Source of the DNA: a marine gamma proteobacterium HTCC2080
Lineage (GTDB): Bacteria; Pseudomonadota; Gammaproteobacteria; Pseudomonadales; Halieaceae
Assembly: GCA_000169115.1 (NCBI GenBank)
Contig: AAVV01000010.1
Coordinates: 62,001 to 126,000, forward strand
Length of the DNA: 64,000 bases
Direction: 5' to 3'
The notes below the pieces were generated by a model, which ran no database searches, had not been told where the DNA came from, and worked only from the letters and a program-made list of their open reading frames with translations. The translations under genes were made by a program, and so were the position numbers. Of this stretch, positions 26,584 through 35,782 are shown in pieces (within the stretch, counting starts at the first letter, position 1; each line of letters begins with the position of its first letter).

Positions 26584-27528
26584 GTGAAAGATCTTAATCG
26601 AATTGACCTTAATTTGCTGGTTTACCTTGACGTTTTGCTGCGCGAGCGCAATGTGACTCAGGCTGCCAATCATTTAGGGCTGTCGCAACCCGCAATGAGC
26701 AATGGCCTGCGTCGGCTACGGGATTTGTTTAACGATCCACTCCTGGTGCGTACTTCTGATGGCATGTCACCCACCGCCAGAGCTCTGGAGCTCGAACCCC
26801 TGATTAGAGACGTACTCGGAGGCGTAGAGCGGGCTATTCAACCGACTTCAGATTTTGATCCCAGCGATGCGAGCCAAGTGATTCGGGTCATGGCATCAGA
26901 TTATGCAGAATCCACCCTATTTCCCTCCGTTATTGGAGAGCTGCGAGATCAGGCTCCGGGCCTGACCCTCGACGTCATGACACCCTCTGACGTCAGCTTT
27001 CTCGATGTTGAGCGTGGCAAAATCGACCTAGTAATAAATCGCTTCGACCAAATGCCGCAGTCTTTTCACCAAATAACATTATGGTCCGATCCATTCACCT
27101 GCCTGATGAGTCGGGACAACCCTATTCTCAGCCAATTTGATCTCCAGGCTTATTTGAACGCAGATCACATCTGGGTCAGTAAGACGGGCATGGGTGTTGG
27201 CGTTGGGGTTGACCCCGATGATGTTCAACGACTGGGCTGGGTGGATACAGCACTTGCACAAATGAATGAGCAGCGACGGATCCGAGTTTTCACCCGTCAC
27301 TACCAAGCAGCCATGACTCTGGCAGAGGAAAATGACCTTATCGTGACCCTGCCGAGCCGAGCCACATGGCTGAAGCGCGATAATCCTAGGGTGGTCGTCA
27401 GGCCCGTGCCATTTGAGGTGCCTCCCCTAGAATTAAAAATGGCTTGGAGTCCCTTACTTCAGCACAATCCAGCCCACCGCTGGGTGCGCCAGACAATCAC
27501 TCGAATCGCAAGAGAGTTGAATGCCTAA
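26584..27528 (+). CDS. LysR-family transcriptional regulator
   Basis: The 314-residue protein has an N-terminal winged HTH (about 7-66, DLNLLVYLDVLLRERNVTQAANHLGLSQPAMSNGLRRLR) and a periplasmic-binding-protein-like effector domain. This type with VYLDVLLRERNVTQAA resembles the NodD/PcpR-like subgroup. The start is a GTG at 26584. It diverges from the acyl-CoA dehydrogenase gene, and a LysR regulator often controls the divergent neighbour, here possibly in response to an acyl-CoA or fatty acid. Malate synthase G follows 190 bp downstream and could also be a target. Confidence 0.9.
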   Translation: MKDLNRIDLNLLVYLDVLLRERNVTQAANHLGLSQPAMSNGLRRLRDLFNDPLLVRTSDGMSPTARALELEPLIRDVLGGVERAIQPTSDFDPSDASQVIRVMASDYAESTLFPSVIGELRDQAPGLTLDVMTPSDVSFLDVERGKIDLVINRFDQMPQSFHQITLWSDPFTCLMSRDNPILSQFDLQAYLNADHIWVSKTGMGVGVGVDPDDVQRLGWVDTALAQMNEQRRIRVFTRHYQAAMTLAEENDLIVTLPSRATWLKRDNPRVVVRPVPFEVPPLELKMAWSPLLQHNPAHRWVRQTITRIARELNA

Positions 27529-27718
27529 CGCTTGTTTATGCCTCGAAGATTCCGCGCCGAAAATGGCTTAACCCGCCCGCATAGATATTCACAAAATCAA
27601 TACCACTTATAAAATGCATTTCTGACATTTATGCGCTTAAATTACAAAAAATTGTTCATCGAAAACGCGCTGCCACTGCAAAGAGTGACTGCAGCGGGAT
27701 TCATTTGGAGAGAAAACC

Positions 27719-29890
27719 ATGGCTGAACGTATCGATTGTGCAGGCTTGCAAGTCGACGCCGGACTGCACGCCCTTTTAGAAAACGACATTTTACCGGGCA
27801 CCGCCGTCAGCTCCGATCAGTTTTGGTCGGGCTTGGCCGCTATTTTGACGGAGATGATGCCGCGCAATGTCGAGCTGCTCGAAATAAGGGCCGACATGCA
27901 GTCTAAGCTCGATGATTGGCACCGGGAACATCCTAAAAACGTGTTCAATGCTGACGAATACAAGACCTTCTTGGAGGACATAGGGTACCTGCTGCCTCAA
28001 CCCAAACATGTGCAAGTCACGACCACGCATGTGGACGAAGAAGTTGCGCAGGTTGCCGGGCCGCAACTGGTGGTACCCGTTATGAATGCGCGCTTTGCAT
28101 TGAACGCTGCCAATGCGCGCTGGGGTAGTCTCTATGATGCGCTTTACGGTACCGACGTTATTCCTGAAGATAACGGTGCCGAACGCGCTGGCGGCTACAA
28201 TCCCGTTCGTGGCGATCGCGTTATCGCTTGGGCGAGAGCGTTCTTAAATCAAAACTTCCCATTAGAAACAGGAAGCCACAGCGACGCGACGAGCTACACC
28301 GTTGAGGCAGGCGCCTTACAGGTAAAACAGAAAGACGGCAGTTGTGCGACGCTGCGGGCCAGCGAGCAATGGGTAGGCTACACGGGCGAGGCCGCTCAAC
28401 CGACCTCCATTTTGCTGAGAAACAATGGACTGCATGCCGAGATACAGATTGACAGCAACCACCCCGTGGGACAAACCGATCCTGCGGGTGTCAAAGATGT
28501 GTGCCTCGAGTCAGCTCTCACCACAATTCAAGACTGTGAAGACTCGGTAGCCGCGGTAGATGCCGAAGATAAGATTGTGGTCTATCAAAATTGGTTAGGG
28601 CTGATGCGAGGCGATCTGTCAGAAAGCTTTCAAAAAGGTGGCGCCCTGCAAACACGCACCTTGCAGCCCGATCGCCAATTCACAGCACCTGATGGCAGCG
28701 CTTTCGTGCTGCCTGGTCGCAGCTTACTTTTTGTGCGCAATGTGGGCCACCTGATGACCAACGACGCCATCCTCACAGGAGATGGTTCAGAGGTTCCCGA
28801 AGGTATTCTTGACGCGCTGTTTACCTCAGCTTGCGCGCTGCATGACATCCAGCGCACCCAAGGCCCCCGTAACTCGCGTGAAGGCAGCGTTTACATTGTA
28901 AAGCCAAAGATGCATGGGCCCGATGAGGTGAGTTTTGCCGTCGACCTGTTTAGCAAGGTTGAAGACGTTCTGGGACTGCCGGCAAACACGCTCAAAATCG
29001 GCATCATGGATGAGGAACGGCGCACCACCTTGAATTTAGCCGAGTGCATCAACCGCGCCAGTGAGCGTGTGGTGTTTATTAATACTGGGTTTCTCGATCG
29101 CACAGGGGATGAGATTCATACCAGCATGGAAGCCGGCGCTTTTACCGCAAAGAGCGCCATGAAGGGTGAAACGTGGATCAGCGCATACGAAGACTGGAAT
29201 GTGGACGTGGGGCTTAGCTGTGGCCTGCAAGGTCACGCGCAGATCGGTAAGGGCATGTGGGCCATGCCAGACCGCATGACCGACATGTTGACCACTAAAA
29301 TTGGCCATCCTAAAAGCGGCGCCAATTGTGCCTGGGTGCCCTCACCCACAGCAGCCACCCTGCACGCGACGCATTACCACGAAGTGGATGTCATGGCGGT
29401 TCAGGCTCGACTGAAAGGCGGCCCTAGGCGCAATATTGATGAGATTTTGGAGATACCGTTAAAAGGCGCAGAAGGGATGGGTGCCGACGCCATACAGCGC
29501 GAGCTCGATAATAACGCCCAAGGTATATTGGGTTACGTGGTGCGCTGGATCGACCAAGGCGTGGGGTGCTCCAAGGTTCCCGACATAGACAATATCGGTC
29601 TAATGGAAGATCGAGCGACTTTGCGAATTTCCAGCCAGCACCTTGCCAACTGGATTCGCCATGGGGTTGTCACCGAGCAGCAGGTTCAGTCCACCCTAGA
29701 ACGCATGTCGGCGATTGTAGATCAGCAAAATGCCAACGACCCCACATACCAACCCATGGCTGTCGATCTCGCCAACAACGTGGCCTTTCAAGCAGCTTGC
29801 GATTTGGTATTTATGGGAACTGAGCAACCTAGCGGCTACACCGAACCGCTGCTGCATCAGCGCCGCAAGGAATTTAAAGCCAAGCAGTAA
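27719..29890 (+). CDS. glcB: Malate synthase G
   Basis: Malate synthase G condenses glyoxylate and acetyl-CoA to malate, the second step of the glyoxylate bypass and of glycolate use. At 723 residues it has the length of isoform [24 protein letters not shown] and [18 protein letters not shown] contain active-site residues that bind glyoxylate and Mg2+. GGAGAG lies before the ATG at 27719. No isocitrate lyase gene is in the window. The 190-bp upstream region is AT-rich but shows no convincing -35/-10 pair. Confidence 0.97.
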   Translation: MAERIDCAGLQVDAGLHALLENDILPGTAVSSDQFWSGLAAILTEMMPRNVELLEIRADMQSKLDDWHREHPKNVFNADEYKTFLEDIGYLLPQPKHVQVTTTHVDEEVAQVAGPQLVVPVMNARFALNAANARWGSLYDALYGTDVIPEDNGAERAGGYNPVRGDRVIAWARAFLNQNFPLETGSHSDATSYTVEAGALQVKQKDGSCATLRASEQWVGYTGEAAQPTSILLRNNGLHAEIQIDSNHPVGQTDPAGVKDVCLESALTTIQDCEDSVAAVDAEDKIVVYQNWLGLMRGDLSESFQKGGALQTRTLQPDRQFTAPDGSAFVLPGRSLLFVRNVGHLMTNDAILTGDGSEVPEGILDALFTSACALHDIQRTQGPRNSREGSVYIVKPKMHGPDEVSFAVDLFSKVEDVLGLPANTLKIGIMDEERRTTLNLAECINRASERVVFINTGFLDRTGDEIHTSMEAGAFTAKSAMKGETWISAYEDWNVDVGLSCGLQGHAQIGKGMWAMPDRMTDMLTTKIGHPKSGANCAWVPSPTAATLHATHYHEVDVMAVQARLKGGPRRNIDEILEIPLKGAEGMGADAIQRELDNNAQGILGYVVRWIDQGVGCSKVPDIDNIGLMEDRATLRISSQHLANWIRHGVVTEQQVQSTLERMSAIVDQQNANDPTYQPMAVDLANNVAFQAACDLVFMGTEQPSGYTEPLLHQRRKEFKAKQ

Positions 29891-29897
29891 CCCGGTG

Positions 29898-29927
29898 AGC
29901 CCTCCTGAAAGTTATCGAGGTAGGGCT
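29898..29927 (+). terminator. Weak hairpin between glcB and ald
   Basis: AGCCCT at 29898-29903 can pair with AGGGCT at 29922-29927 across an 18-base loop, a few bases after the glcB stop and close to the convergent ald stop. There is no T run, so it may be a weak bidirectional terminator or simply chance. Confidence 0.25.
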
Positions 29928-29947
29928 TAACAAATAATAGCTACGGG

Positions 29948-31078
29948 TCAAGCACTCAGCATGAGCGGGTTAAGCGCCTTGTCTGCGGGCAGGTAGTCGG
30001 CGTTAAGCGCTGCAGCCACCGCCTCGTGGGTGATGTGACCGGCGTGCACATTGAGGCCCTGACGCAGGTGATCATCATCTTGAAGTGCGGCCAAACCCTT
30101 ATCAGCGAGCTTAAGGGCAAAAGGCAGTGTCGCATTGGTCAATGCCATCGTCGCAGTGCGCGCCACGCCCCCCGGCATATTCGCAACACAGTAATGAACG
30201 ACGTCATCAACCACATACGTTGGCGACTGATGGGTGGTCGCTTGTGACGTTTCAAAGCAACCTCCCTGATCAATGGCCACATCGACCAACACCGCACCGG
30301 GGCGCATGGCCGCCACATCGTCTCTAGTCACTAGCTTAGGAGCTGATGCTCCGGGAATGAGGACCGCACCAATAACGAGATCGGCCGCTCGAACGTATTG
30401 CTCCACGGCATTTTGGGTAGAGTAAAGACCCACAGCCCGTCCCTGAAACAGGTCGTCGAGCTGTTGTAAGCGCTCAATCGAACGATCAAATATAGTCACC
30501 TGAGCGCCCAAACCAGCGGCCATTTTCGCGGCTTGGGTACCAACAACGCCGCCACCCAACACGACAACCCTCGCGGGCTCAACCCCAGGCACTCCTCCCA
30601 GCAGCATGCCGTTGCCTCCCTGAGCTTTTTCAAGGTGGTGTGCGCCGGCTTGAATCGACATACGGCCTGCCACCTCACTCATTGGCGCCAACAAGGGCAA
30701 TCCACCCTTAGCGTTGGTCACCGTTTCATAGGCAATGGCTGAAACCCCCGAGTCCAGTAACAGTTGAGCTTGGTCGGGGTCTGGGGCGAGGTGCAAGTAG
30801 GTGAACAAAACCTGCCCCGAACGCAGCATTCGGCACTCATTGGCCTGAGGTTCCTTAACCTTAATGATCATGTCAGCAGCGGCTAAAATATCTTCAGGAC
30901 TTGCGACTATTTGGGCCCCAACCGCCCCATAGCTGGCGTTGTCGAAACCCACGCCGACACCACCCTCGGTTTCGACCAATACCTGATGACCACGATTGAC
31001 CAACTCACGAACGCCAGCGGGCGTCATGCCAATGCGGTATTCGTGGTTTTTAATTTCTTTAGGGATGCCAACAATCAT
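29948..31078 (-). CDS. ald: Alanine dehydrogenase
   Basis: Alanine dehydrogenase interconverts L-alanine and pyruvate plus ammonia with NAD+. The N-terminus [26 protein letters not shown] is the family signature. [27 protein letters not shown] is the Rossmann fold for [14 protein letters not shown] and YLHLAPD carry the substrate-binding Lys and His. The length, 376 residues, is close to the usual 371-374. It diverges from an Lrp/AsnC regulator through a 232-bp AT-rich region, a common pairing where the Lrp protein activates ald in response to alanine. Confidence 0.96.
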   Translation of the reverse strand: MIVGIPKEIKNHEYRIGMTPAGVRELVNRGHQVLVETEGGVGVGFDNASYGAVGAQIVASPEDILAAADMIIKVKEPQANECRMLRSGQVLFTYLHLAPDPDQAQLLLDSGVSAIAYETVTNAKGGLPLLAPMSEVAGRMSIQAGAHHLEKAQGGNGMLLGGVPGVEPARVVVLGGGVVGTQAAKMAAGLGAQVTIFDRSIERLQQLDDLFQGRAVGLYSTQNAVEQYVRAADLVIGAVLIPGASAPKLVTRDDVAAMRPGAVLVDVAIDQGGCFETSQATTHQSPTYVVDDVVHYCVANMPGGVARTATMALTNATLPFALKLADKGLAALQDDDHLRQGLNVHAGHITHEAVAAALNADYLPADKALNPLMLSA

Positions 31079-31245
31079 GCCTATATCTCCTAGTTTACGC
31101 AGTGGCTGCCAATGATTCTCGTGGCCAAATAAGCCGTGAATTGCGCGTTCTGTATTGGCGTAGCATAAGAGAAAATATTTGATATATTCACTGCTTTAAA
31201 TGCTATTTTTAAGTCAATTCAACTTATAAAGATTCAATTATTAGG

Positions 31246-31251
31246 TATAAT
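31246..31251 (+). promoter_or_regulatory. Probable -10 box of the Lrp-type regulator gene
   Basis: A perfect TATAAT lies 60 bp upstream of the regulator ATG. The hexamer at 17-bp spacing, CTTATA at 31223-31228, matches consensus at only three positions. The surrounding 31140-31290 stretch is strongly AT-rich and would suit Lrp-type binding for both divergent genes, but I do not see a clear operator. Confidence 0.4.
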
Positions 31252-31310
31252 AATGTCTTATTATTTTTTATTTATTAGCCACCTCTGCCATATAACTTGG
31301 AGTGCTAACG

Positions 31311-31775
31311 ATGCCTGACAACGCGCTGAGCCGAATTGACATCAATATTCTGAAAAACCTGAAACAAGATGGGCGCGTGAGCTCTGTGGAGTTAGCACGG
31401 CGAGTAGGGCTGACCACAACACCCTGCAAAGAGCGCGTAAAACGCCTAGAAAGAGACGGCTATATTCTTGGCTATCACGCCCAGCTCAACCCCGAAAAAC
31501 TCGGCCGAGGTCTGGTGGTATTTGTACAGATCACACTGCAGCGGACGGCAGGTAATGCTTTTGAAGAGTTCACCGACGCGCTACGTGCGATACCTGAGGT
31601 TGAAGAGTGCCACTTAATCGCAGGTAACTTCGATTACCTGATAAAGGCGAGAGTTCGCGATATGAACGACTACCGAGCTTTTCTGGGCGGCAGTCTGATG
31701 CAATTACCCGGGGTGCAGGAAAGCACCAGCTACCCCGTGATGGAGGCTCTGCCCACCGCGAGCACTGAGTTGTAA
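31311..31775 (+). CDS. Lrp/AsnC-family transcriptional regulator
   Basis: The 154-residue protein has an N-terminal HTH (LSRIDINILKNLKQDGRVSSVELARRVGLTTTPCKERVKRLERDGYI) and a C-terminal RAM domain that binds amino acids and builds octamers. The ATG at 31311 has TTGGAG nine bases upstream. A GTG three codons earlier (31302) is the alternative. It resembles Lrp/BkdR/AldR-type regulators. Being divergent from ald suggests that it controls alanine catabolism, probably with autoregulation. Confidence 0.93.
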   Translation: MPDNALSRIDINILKNLKQDGRVSSVELARRVGLTTTPCKERVKRLERDGYILGYHAQLNPEKLGRGLVVFVQITLQRTAGNAFEEFTDALRAIPEVEECHLIAGNFDYLIKARVRDMNDYRAFLGGSLMQLPGVQESTSYPVMEALPTASTEL

Positions 31776-31817
31776 GGCCAGCCCGAAAAAACTGGAAGGA
31801 TTAAAGTCCAAAACTCG

Positions 31818-31840
31818 AATGTGACCAGAAATGTCACATT
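31818..31840. repeat. Inverted repeat after the Lrp-type gene
   Basis: AATGTGAC (31818-31825) and GTCACATT (31833-31840) form perfect 8-bp arms with a 7-base spacer, 42 bp after the regulator stop. The half-site resembles a CRP half-site, TGTGA, but the spacing of TGTGA to TCACA is 9, not 6. It may be a transcript-end hairpin, although the following sequence has only a broken T run. Confidence 0.5.
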
Positions 31841-31996
31841 TGAACTTAATTTCTTATTTAAAGTCCGGGGGCGTCAGCTAAACCAAACCTGTTATCTGCA
31901 AGCGCCCGTACGACAAGATACTTCCGCACTAAGAATTTTTCTTAATGTCGCTTATTTTCAGGTATTTACGAGGGATACCCAGAATTTACTAAATAT

Positions 31997-32014
31997 TTGG
32001 CATGCTTGATGCTT
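31997..32014 (+). promoter_or_regulatory. Sigma-54 (-24/-12) promoter of pilA
   Basis: The sequence TTGGCATGCTTGATGCTT has GG at 31999-32000 and GC at 32011-32012 with exactly 10 bases between them, as in the sigma-54 consensus TGGCAC-N5-TTGC. It lies 84 bp upstream of the pilA ATG, giving a leader of about 75 bases. In other bacteria pilA is transcribed by sigma-54 RNA polymerase with PilR. The remaining part of the 322-bp intergenic region (31776-32097) shows only the inverted repeat at 31818. A short open frame there (31821-32009) covers this promoter and looks non-coding. Confidence 0.65.
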
Positions 32015-32097
32015 AAAAAAGAAAGAAGCGGAGGGAATTGATACCTGCCCGCGAGTACCTATGACCCCATGGAATATAAATTCTCAGGAGAGAGCAA

Positions 32098-32514
32098 ATG
32101 AACAAAAACACCCAAAAGGGTTTCACTCTAATCGAACTGATGATCGTGATTGCAATTATTGGCATTCTCGCAGCAGTCGCGTTGCCCGCATATCAAGACT
32201 ACTCTAACAAGGCTAAGTTTTCAGAGACGTTGTCAGTGTCAGATGGATACAAGACTGCTGTGGGCATTTGCATAGCCACATTAGGCACTAAGGCTGGTTG
32301 TAACCTTAACACTAATGGCATCCAAGCTACTACCACTGCACCCACCGTAGCTAGCGTGGCTGTATTAAACGGTGCCGTGACGGTAACGTCAACAATCGCT
32401 ACTTGTGGCAATGATGGCTCAACTACCTGCACATCTGTGATAACGCCAAACGTCACCGCCGGCGCAGTTACTTGGGCACAATCTGGGACCTGCGACGCTG
32501 TTAGCTACTGCTAG
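32098..32514 (+). CDS. pilA: Type IV major pilin
   Basis: The 138-residue prepilin has the 8-residue leader MNKNTQKG, followed by [27 protein letters not shown], the canonical type IVa pilin N-helix with Glu at +5. PilD cleaves after Gly8. The globular domain contains six cysteines (58, 68, 103, 111, 132, 138), the last forming the C-terminal residue. Most pilins have one D-region disulfide, so up to three pairs here would be unusual. AGGAGAG lies just before the ATG and a strong terminator follows. It is transcribed alone, presumably at high level. Confidence 0.95.
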   Translation: MNKNTQKGFTLIELMIVIAIIGILAAVALPAYQDYSNKAKFSETLSVSDGYKTAVGICIATLGTKAGCNLNTNGIQATTTAPTVASVAVLNGAVTVTSTIATCGNDGSTTCTSVITPNVTAGAVTWAQSGTCDAVSYC

Positions 32515-32552
32515 ACTATAGCCCCAAAAAAACGGAATCATTAAACGAGATT

Positions 32553-32571
32553 AGGGGCTAACGCCCCTTTT
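32553..32571 (+). terminator. Rho-independent terminator of pilA
   Basis: AGGGGC at 32553-32558 and GCCCCT at 32563-32568 form a six-pair stem with a TAAC loop, followed by TTT. It lies about 40 bp after the pilA stop and would separate the abundant pilin message from pilB. Confidence 0.8.
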
Positions 32572-32807
32572 GTTACCTCTATCAGGCTCACATCCCTACC
32601 CACAGTCAGGCCATTGATTTCCCCCCAAAAAAAACCAATCAATTTTAGCTACCCACGTTTAACGAACCTTTCATAGATTATTCGCCCTATATATTAGTTA
32701 CGGAACCTAACATTTGAGTAACTGCAGAGCACGCAAGGCATGGTGGAGCACGACCATTTTCGCTGTATACTTTCGGCTGTCATACAGATTCGCGCCATCG
32801 AGGCAGC

Positions 32808-34541
32808 ATGATGAACGTCGAGGCCACTAGAAAACCGGCTCTACTAACAGGTATTTCCGCTCGCCTAGTGGCCGATGGTGTTATTACGGGTGAGCAGGCC
32901 CAAACAGCCATCCGTGAAGCCAGCAAAAAGAAAATATCTCTCATTAGCTACCTCTCTCAGGCACTCGATATTGATAGCTATGAACTCGCCGAAATAGCCT
33001 CTGCTGAATTTGGCGTTCCCTTACTAGATTTATCTGCAATAGATCGGAGTACATTCCCGGATAAGCTTGTCTCCGCTGCGCTGATGAGCAAGCACCAAAC
33101 AATACCAATTTTTAGACGTGGCAATCGCTTATTCATCGCCCTAGCAGACCCTACAAACATTGCGGCACTCGATGAAATTAAGTTCGCGACGGGCATAAGC
33201 ACAGAAGCAGTAGTTGTTGACGAGCGAGTCCTTGCTAGGCTTCTCACCGAGCTGTTGGATCAGCAAAATTCGTTAAACTCTGAAATGGATCAGCTCGGAG
33301 ATAGTACAGAGTTTGATCTAGATATCGTTGACGAAACTGCGAGTGATATTGAGGATACCGATACTAGCGCCGTAGACGATGCGCCAATTGTTCGCTTCGT
33401 GAATAAAGTTCTTCTGGATGCCATCAAGCAAGGCGCTTCTGACATTCATTTTGAACCCTACGAAAAAGATTATCGCGTACGATTTCGGACCGACGGTATA
33501 CTTCGAGAGGTGGTAAAACCGCCCCGGGCCCTCGCTCCTCGCTTGTCGGCCCGAATAAAGGTTATGTCCCAGATGGACATTTCTGAACGCCGTGTACCCC
33601 AAGACGGCCGCATTCAAATGAAACTGTCTAAAAACCGATCAATTGACTTTCGTGTTAACACTTTGCCCACCATGTTCGGCGAAAAAATTGTCCTGCGTAT
33701 CCTCGACCCTGCCTCAGCGCAAATGGGTATTGATGCCCTTGGCTATGACGACGATCAAAAAGCACTCTTTCTTGAAGCTTTAGCAAAACCTCAAGGCATG
33801 ATTCTCGTTACAGGCCCAACAGGCTCAGGGAAAACTGTCTCGTTATATACAGGCCTGAGTATCCTTAATACGGAAGAGCGAAATATCTCCACTGCAGAGG
33901 ACCCCGTAGAGATAAATATGGAAGGCGTGAATCAGGTCTTAGTGAACAATAAGGTAGGGCTAGACTTCGCCGAAGCGCTGCGCTCATTTCTACGTCAAGA
34001 CCCCGACATTATTATGGTCGGCGAAATACGCGATATAGAAACGGCTGAAATTGCCATCAAGGCAGCCCAAACGGGACACCTAGTGTTGTCTACATTGCAT
34101 ACGAACAGTGCTGCGGAAACCATCACACGCATGATGAATATGGGTGTACCTGCCTATAACATAGCGTCCTCAGTCTCTTTGATTATTGCGCAGCGGCTTG
34201 CTCGCCGATTGTGCAATCAGTGCAGTATCCCTGAGACTGAAGTGCCGCACGAAGCATTAATGGAGCTTGGCTTCAACGATGAGATGCTCGAAACCGCAAC
34301 AATTAAACGTGCCGTTGGCTGCAACGCTTGCAAAGATGGATACCGAGGCCGCGTTGGTATTTACGAAGTAGTCAAAGTCACCAAAACTCTTGCCAACCTG
34401 ATTATGGATGGAGACAGCTCCCTCGATTTAGACAAGCAGGCTCGCCTCGAAGGTTTCGCAGACCTCCGCCTCTCGGCACTGCGGAAGGCCGCACAGGGGC
34501 TGATAAGCCTTGAAGAAGTTAATCGCGTCACAACAGATTAA
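32808..34541 (+). CDS. pilB: Type IV pilus assembly ATPase
   Basis: PilB is the extension ATPase of the type IVa pilus. The 577-residue protein has an N-terminal GspE-II domain (about 20-150) and the ATPase core with Walker [15 protein letters not shown] and RQDPDIIMVGEIRDIETAEIA. The zinc-binding CNQC and CNAC cysteine pairs follow near the C-terminus. There are tandem ATG codons at 32808 and 32811. It is followed 21 bp later by pilC. Upstream (32515-32807) holds the pilA terminator, and a TATACT before the ATG may be a -10 box without a convincing -35. Confidence 0.96.
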   Translation: MMNVEATRKPALLTGISARLVADGVITGEQAQTAIREASKKKISLISYLSQALDIDSYELAEIASAEFGVPLLDLSAIDRSTFPDKLVSAALMSKHQTIPIFRRGNRLFIALADPTNIAALDEIKFATGISTEAVVVDERVLARLLTELLDQQNSLNSEMDQLGDSTEFDLDIVDETASDIEDTDTSAVDDAPIVRFVNKVLLDAIKQGASDIHFEPYEKDYRVRFRTDGILREVVKPPRALAPRLSARIKVMSQMDISERRVPQDGRIQMKLSKNRSIDFRVNTLPTMFGEKIVLRILDPASAQMGIDALGYDDDQKALFLEALAKPQGMILVTGPTGSGKTVSLYTGLSILNTEERNISTAEDPVEINMEGVNQVLVNNKVGLDFAEALRSFLRQDPDIIMVGEIRDIETAEIAIKAAQTGHLVLSTLHTNSAAETITRMMNMGVPAYNIASSVSLIIAQRLARRLCNQCSIPETEVPHEALMELGFNDEMLETATIKRAVGCNACKDGYRGRVGIYEVVKVTKTLANLIMDGDSSLDLDKQARLEGFADLRLSALRKAAQGLISLEEVNRVTTD

Positions 34542-34562
34542 TAGCTGGAGACCAAGGACGGT

Positions 34563-35771
34563 ATGGCGACAAATATAACGTTTGTATGGAATGGACTAGA
34601 CCGACATGGCCGGAAGGGCCAAGGCGAGATTGTTTCCACTAGTCAGGCCCTAGCGAAGGCTCAGCTCCGCAAGCAGGGCATAACAGCAAAGTCGGTTAGG
34701 AAAAAGGCTAAGCCGCTTTTCTCGAGCGTGGGTAAAGGCATAAAAGCCGCAGACATTGCAATATTTTCACGACAGATGGCCACAATGATGAAAGCTGGTG
34801 TGCCATTGGTGCAAAGTTTTGAGATTGTGCAGGAAGGTCTTGAAAATGCTGCCATGAGCAAGTTAGTAGGCGAAATCAAAAGTGAGGTTTCCTCGGGAGG
34901 CGGCCTGGCACCCGCTTTGGCCAAACACCCGAAACATTTTGACGAGCTTTTTTGCAGCCTAGTCGCCTCCGGCGAGAACTCAGGGACGCTTGAGGTCATG
35001 CTTGACCGCGTTGCAACCTACAAAGAAAAGACCGAAGCGCTCAAAGCAAAAATTCGTAAAGCCATGACCTACCCCATCGCGGTAATTATTGTAGCCATTG
35101 TGGTGACGGGTATTTTATTAGTGAAAGTCGTGCCCACATTTGCTGAAACATTTAAGGGCTTCGGAGCTGACCTGCCCGGATTCACACTGTTTGTCTTGGG
35201 CATTTCTGAATTCGTGCAGCAGTGGTGGCTGTTTATAACAGTTGCACTAGTTTTGGCAATCTGGGGTTACTTCCAAGCCATTTCGCGCTCTTCTAACTTT
35301 CGGAGCAGAATAGACTCACTTGCATTGAAGCTCCCTGTCGTTGGCTCCATCGTTCACGACGCTGTTGTAGCTCGCTTTAGTCGTACCCTATCCACAACCT
35401 TTGCCGCAGGGGTGCCTCTTGTAGAAGCCTTGGATTCAACAGCGGGCGCTGCAGGTAATGCGGTTTACGCCAGGGGAATACGACAAATTAGAGACGATGT
35501 CATGTCGGGAACCTCTTTGCATCTCGCAACCCGGGGCACAGGTTTATTTCCAGCCATGCTCCTGCAAATGACCGCTATCGGTGAGGAATCTGGATCGCTA
35601 GATGAAATGCTCAGCAAAGTGGCGGATCAATACGAGGCACAAGTCGATAACGCCGTCGATAGCCTAAGCTCACTCATGGAGCCTATTATTATGTCCATTC
35701 TGGGTGTCTTAGTGGGCGGGCTTATGATCGCTATGTACTTACCCATCTTCATGCTCGGCACAGTAGTCTAG
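34563..35771 (+). CDS. pilC: Type IV pilus inner-membrane platform protein
   Basis: PilC is the platform protein acted on by PilB and PilT during pilus extension and retraction. The 402-residue protein has two repeated cytoplasmic helical domains (starting IAIFSRQMATMMKAGVPLVQSFE and VARFSRTLSTTFAAGVPLVEALD) and membrane helices at about 172-195, 218-240 and the C-terminus (PIIMSILGVLVGGLMIAMYLPIF). It is paralogous to GspF at 6623. pilD starts 11 bp after its stop. Confidence 0.96.
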   Translation: MATNITFVWNGLDRHGRKGQGEIVSTSQALAKAQLRKQGITAKSVRKKAKPLFSSVGKGIKAADIAIFSRQMATMMKAGVPLVQSFEIVQEGLENAAMSKLVGEIKSEVSSGGGLAPALAKHPKHFDELFCSLVASGENSGTLEVMLDRVATYKEKTEALKAKIRKAMTYPIAVIIVAIVVTGILLVKVVPTFAETFKGFGADLPGFTLFVLGISEFVQQWWLFITVALVLAIWGYFQAISRSSNFRSRIDSLALKLPVVGSIVHDAVVARFSRTLSTTFAAGVPLVEALDSTAGAAGNAVYARGIRQIRDDVMSGTSLHLATRGTGLFPAMLLQMTAIGEESGSLDEMLSKVADQYEAQVDNAVDSLSSLMEPIIMSILGVLVGGLMIAMYLPIFMLGTVV

Positions 35772-35782
35772 GTTTAGGGCGC

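Noticed and set aside
31818-31840. CRP binding site
   Set aside because: The arms contain TGTGA and TCACA, but the spacer is 9 rather than 6 bases, and its location after a gene does not suit a promoter site. Kept only as an inverted repeat.
31821-32009. A 62-codon open frame between the Lrp-type gene and pilA
   Set aside because: It overlaps the inverted repeat and the sigma-54 promoter of pilA, has no ribosome site, and its product resembles nothing I know.
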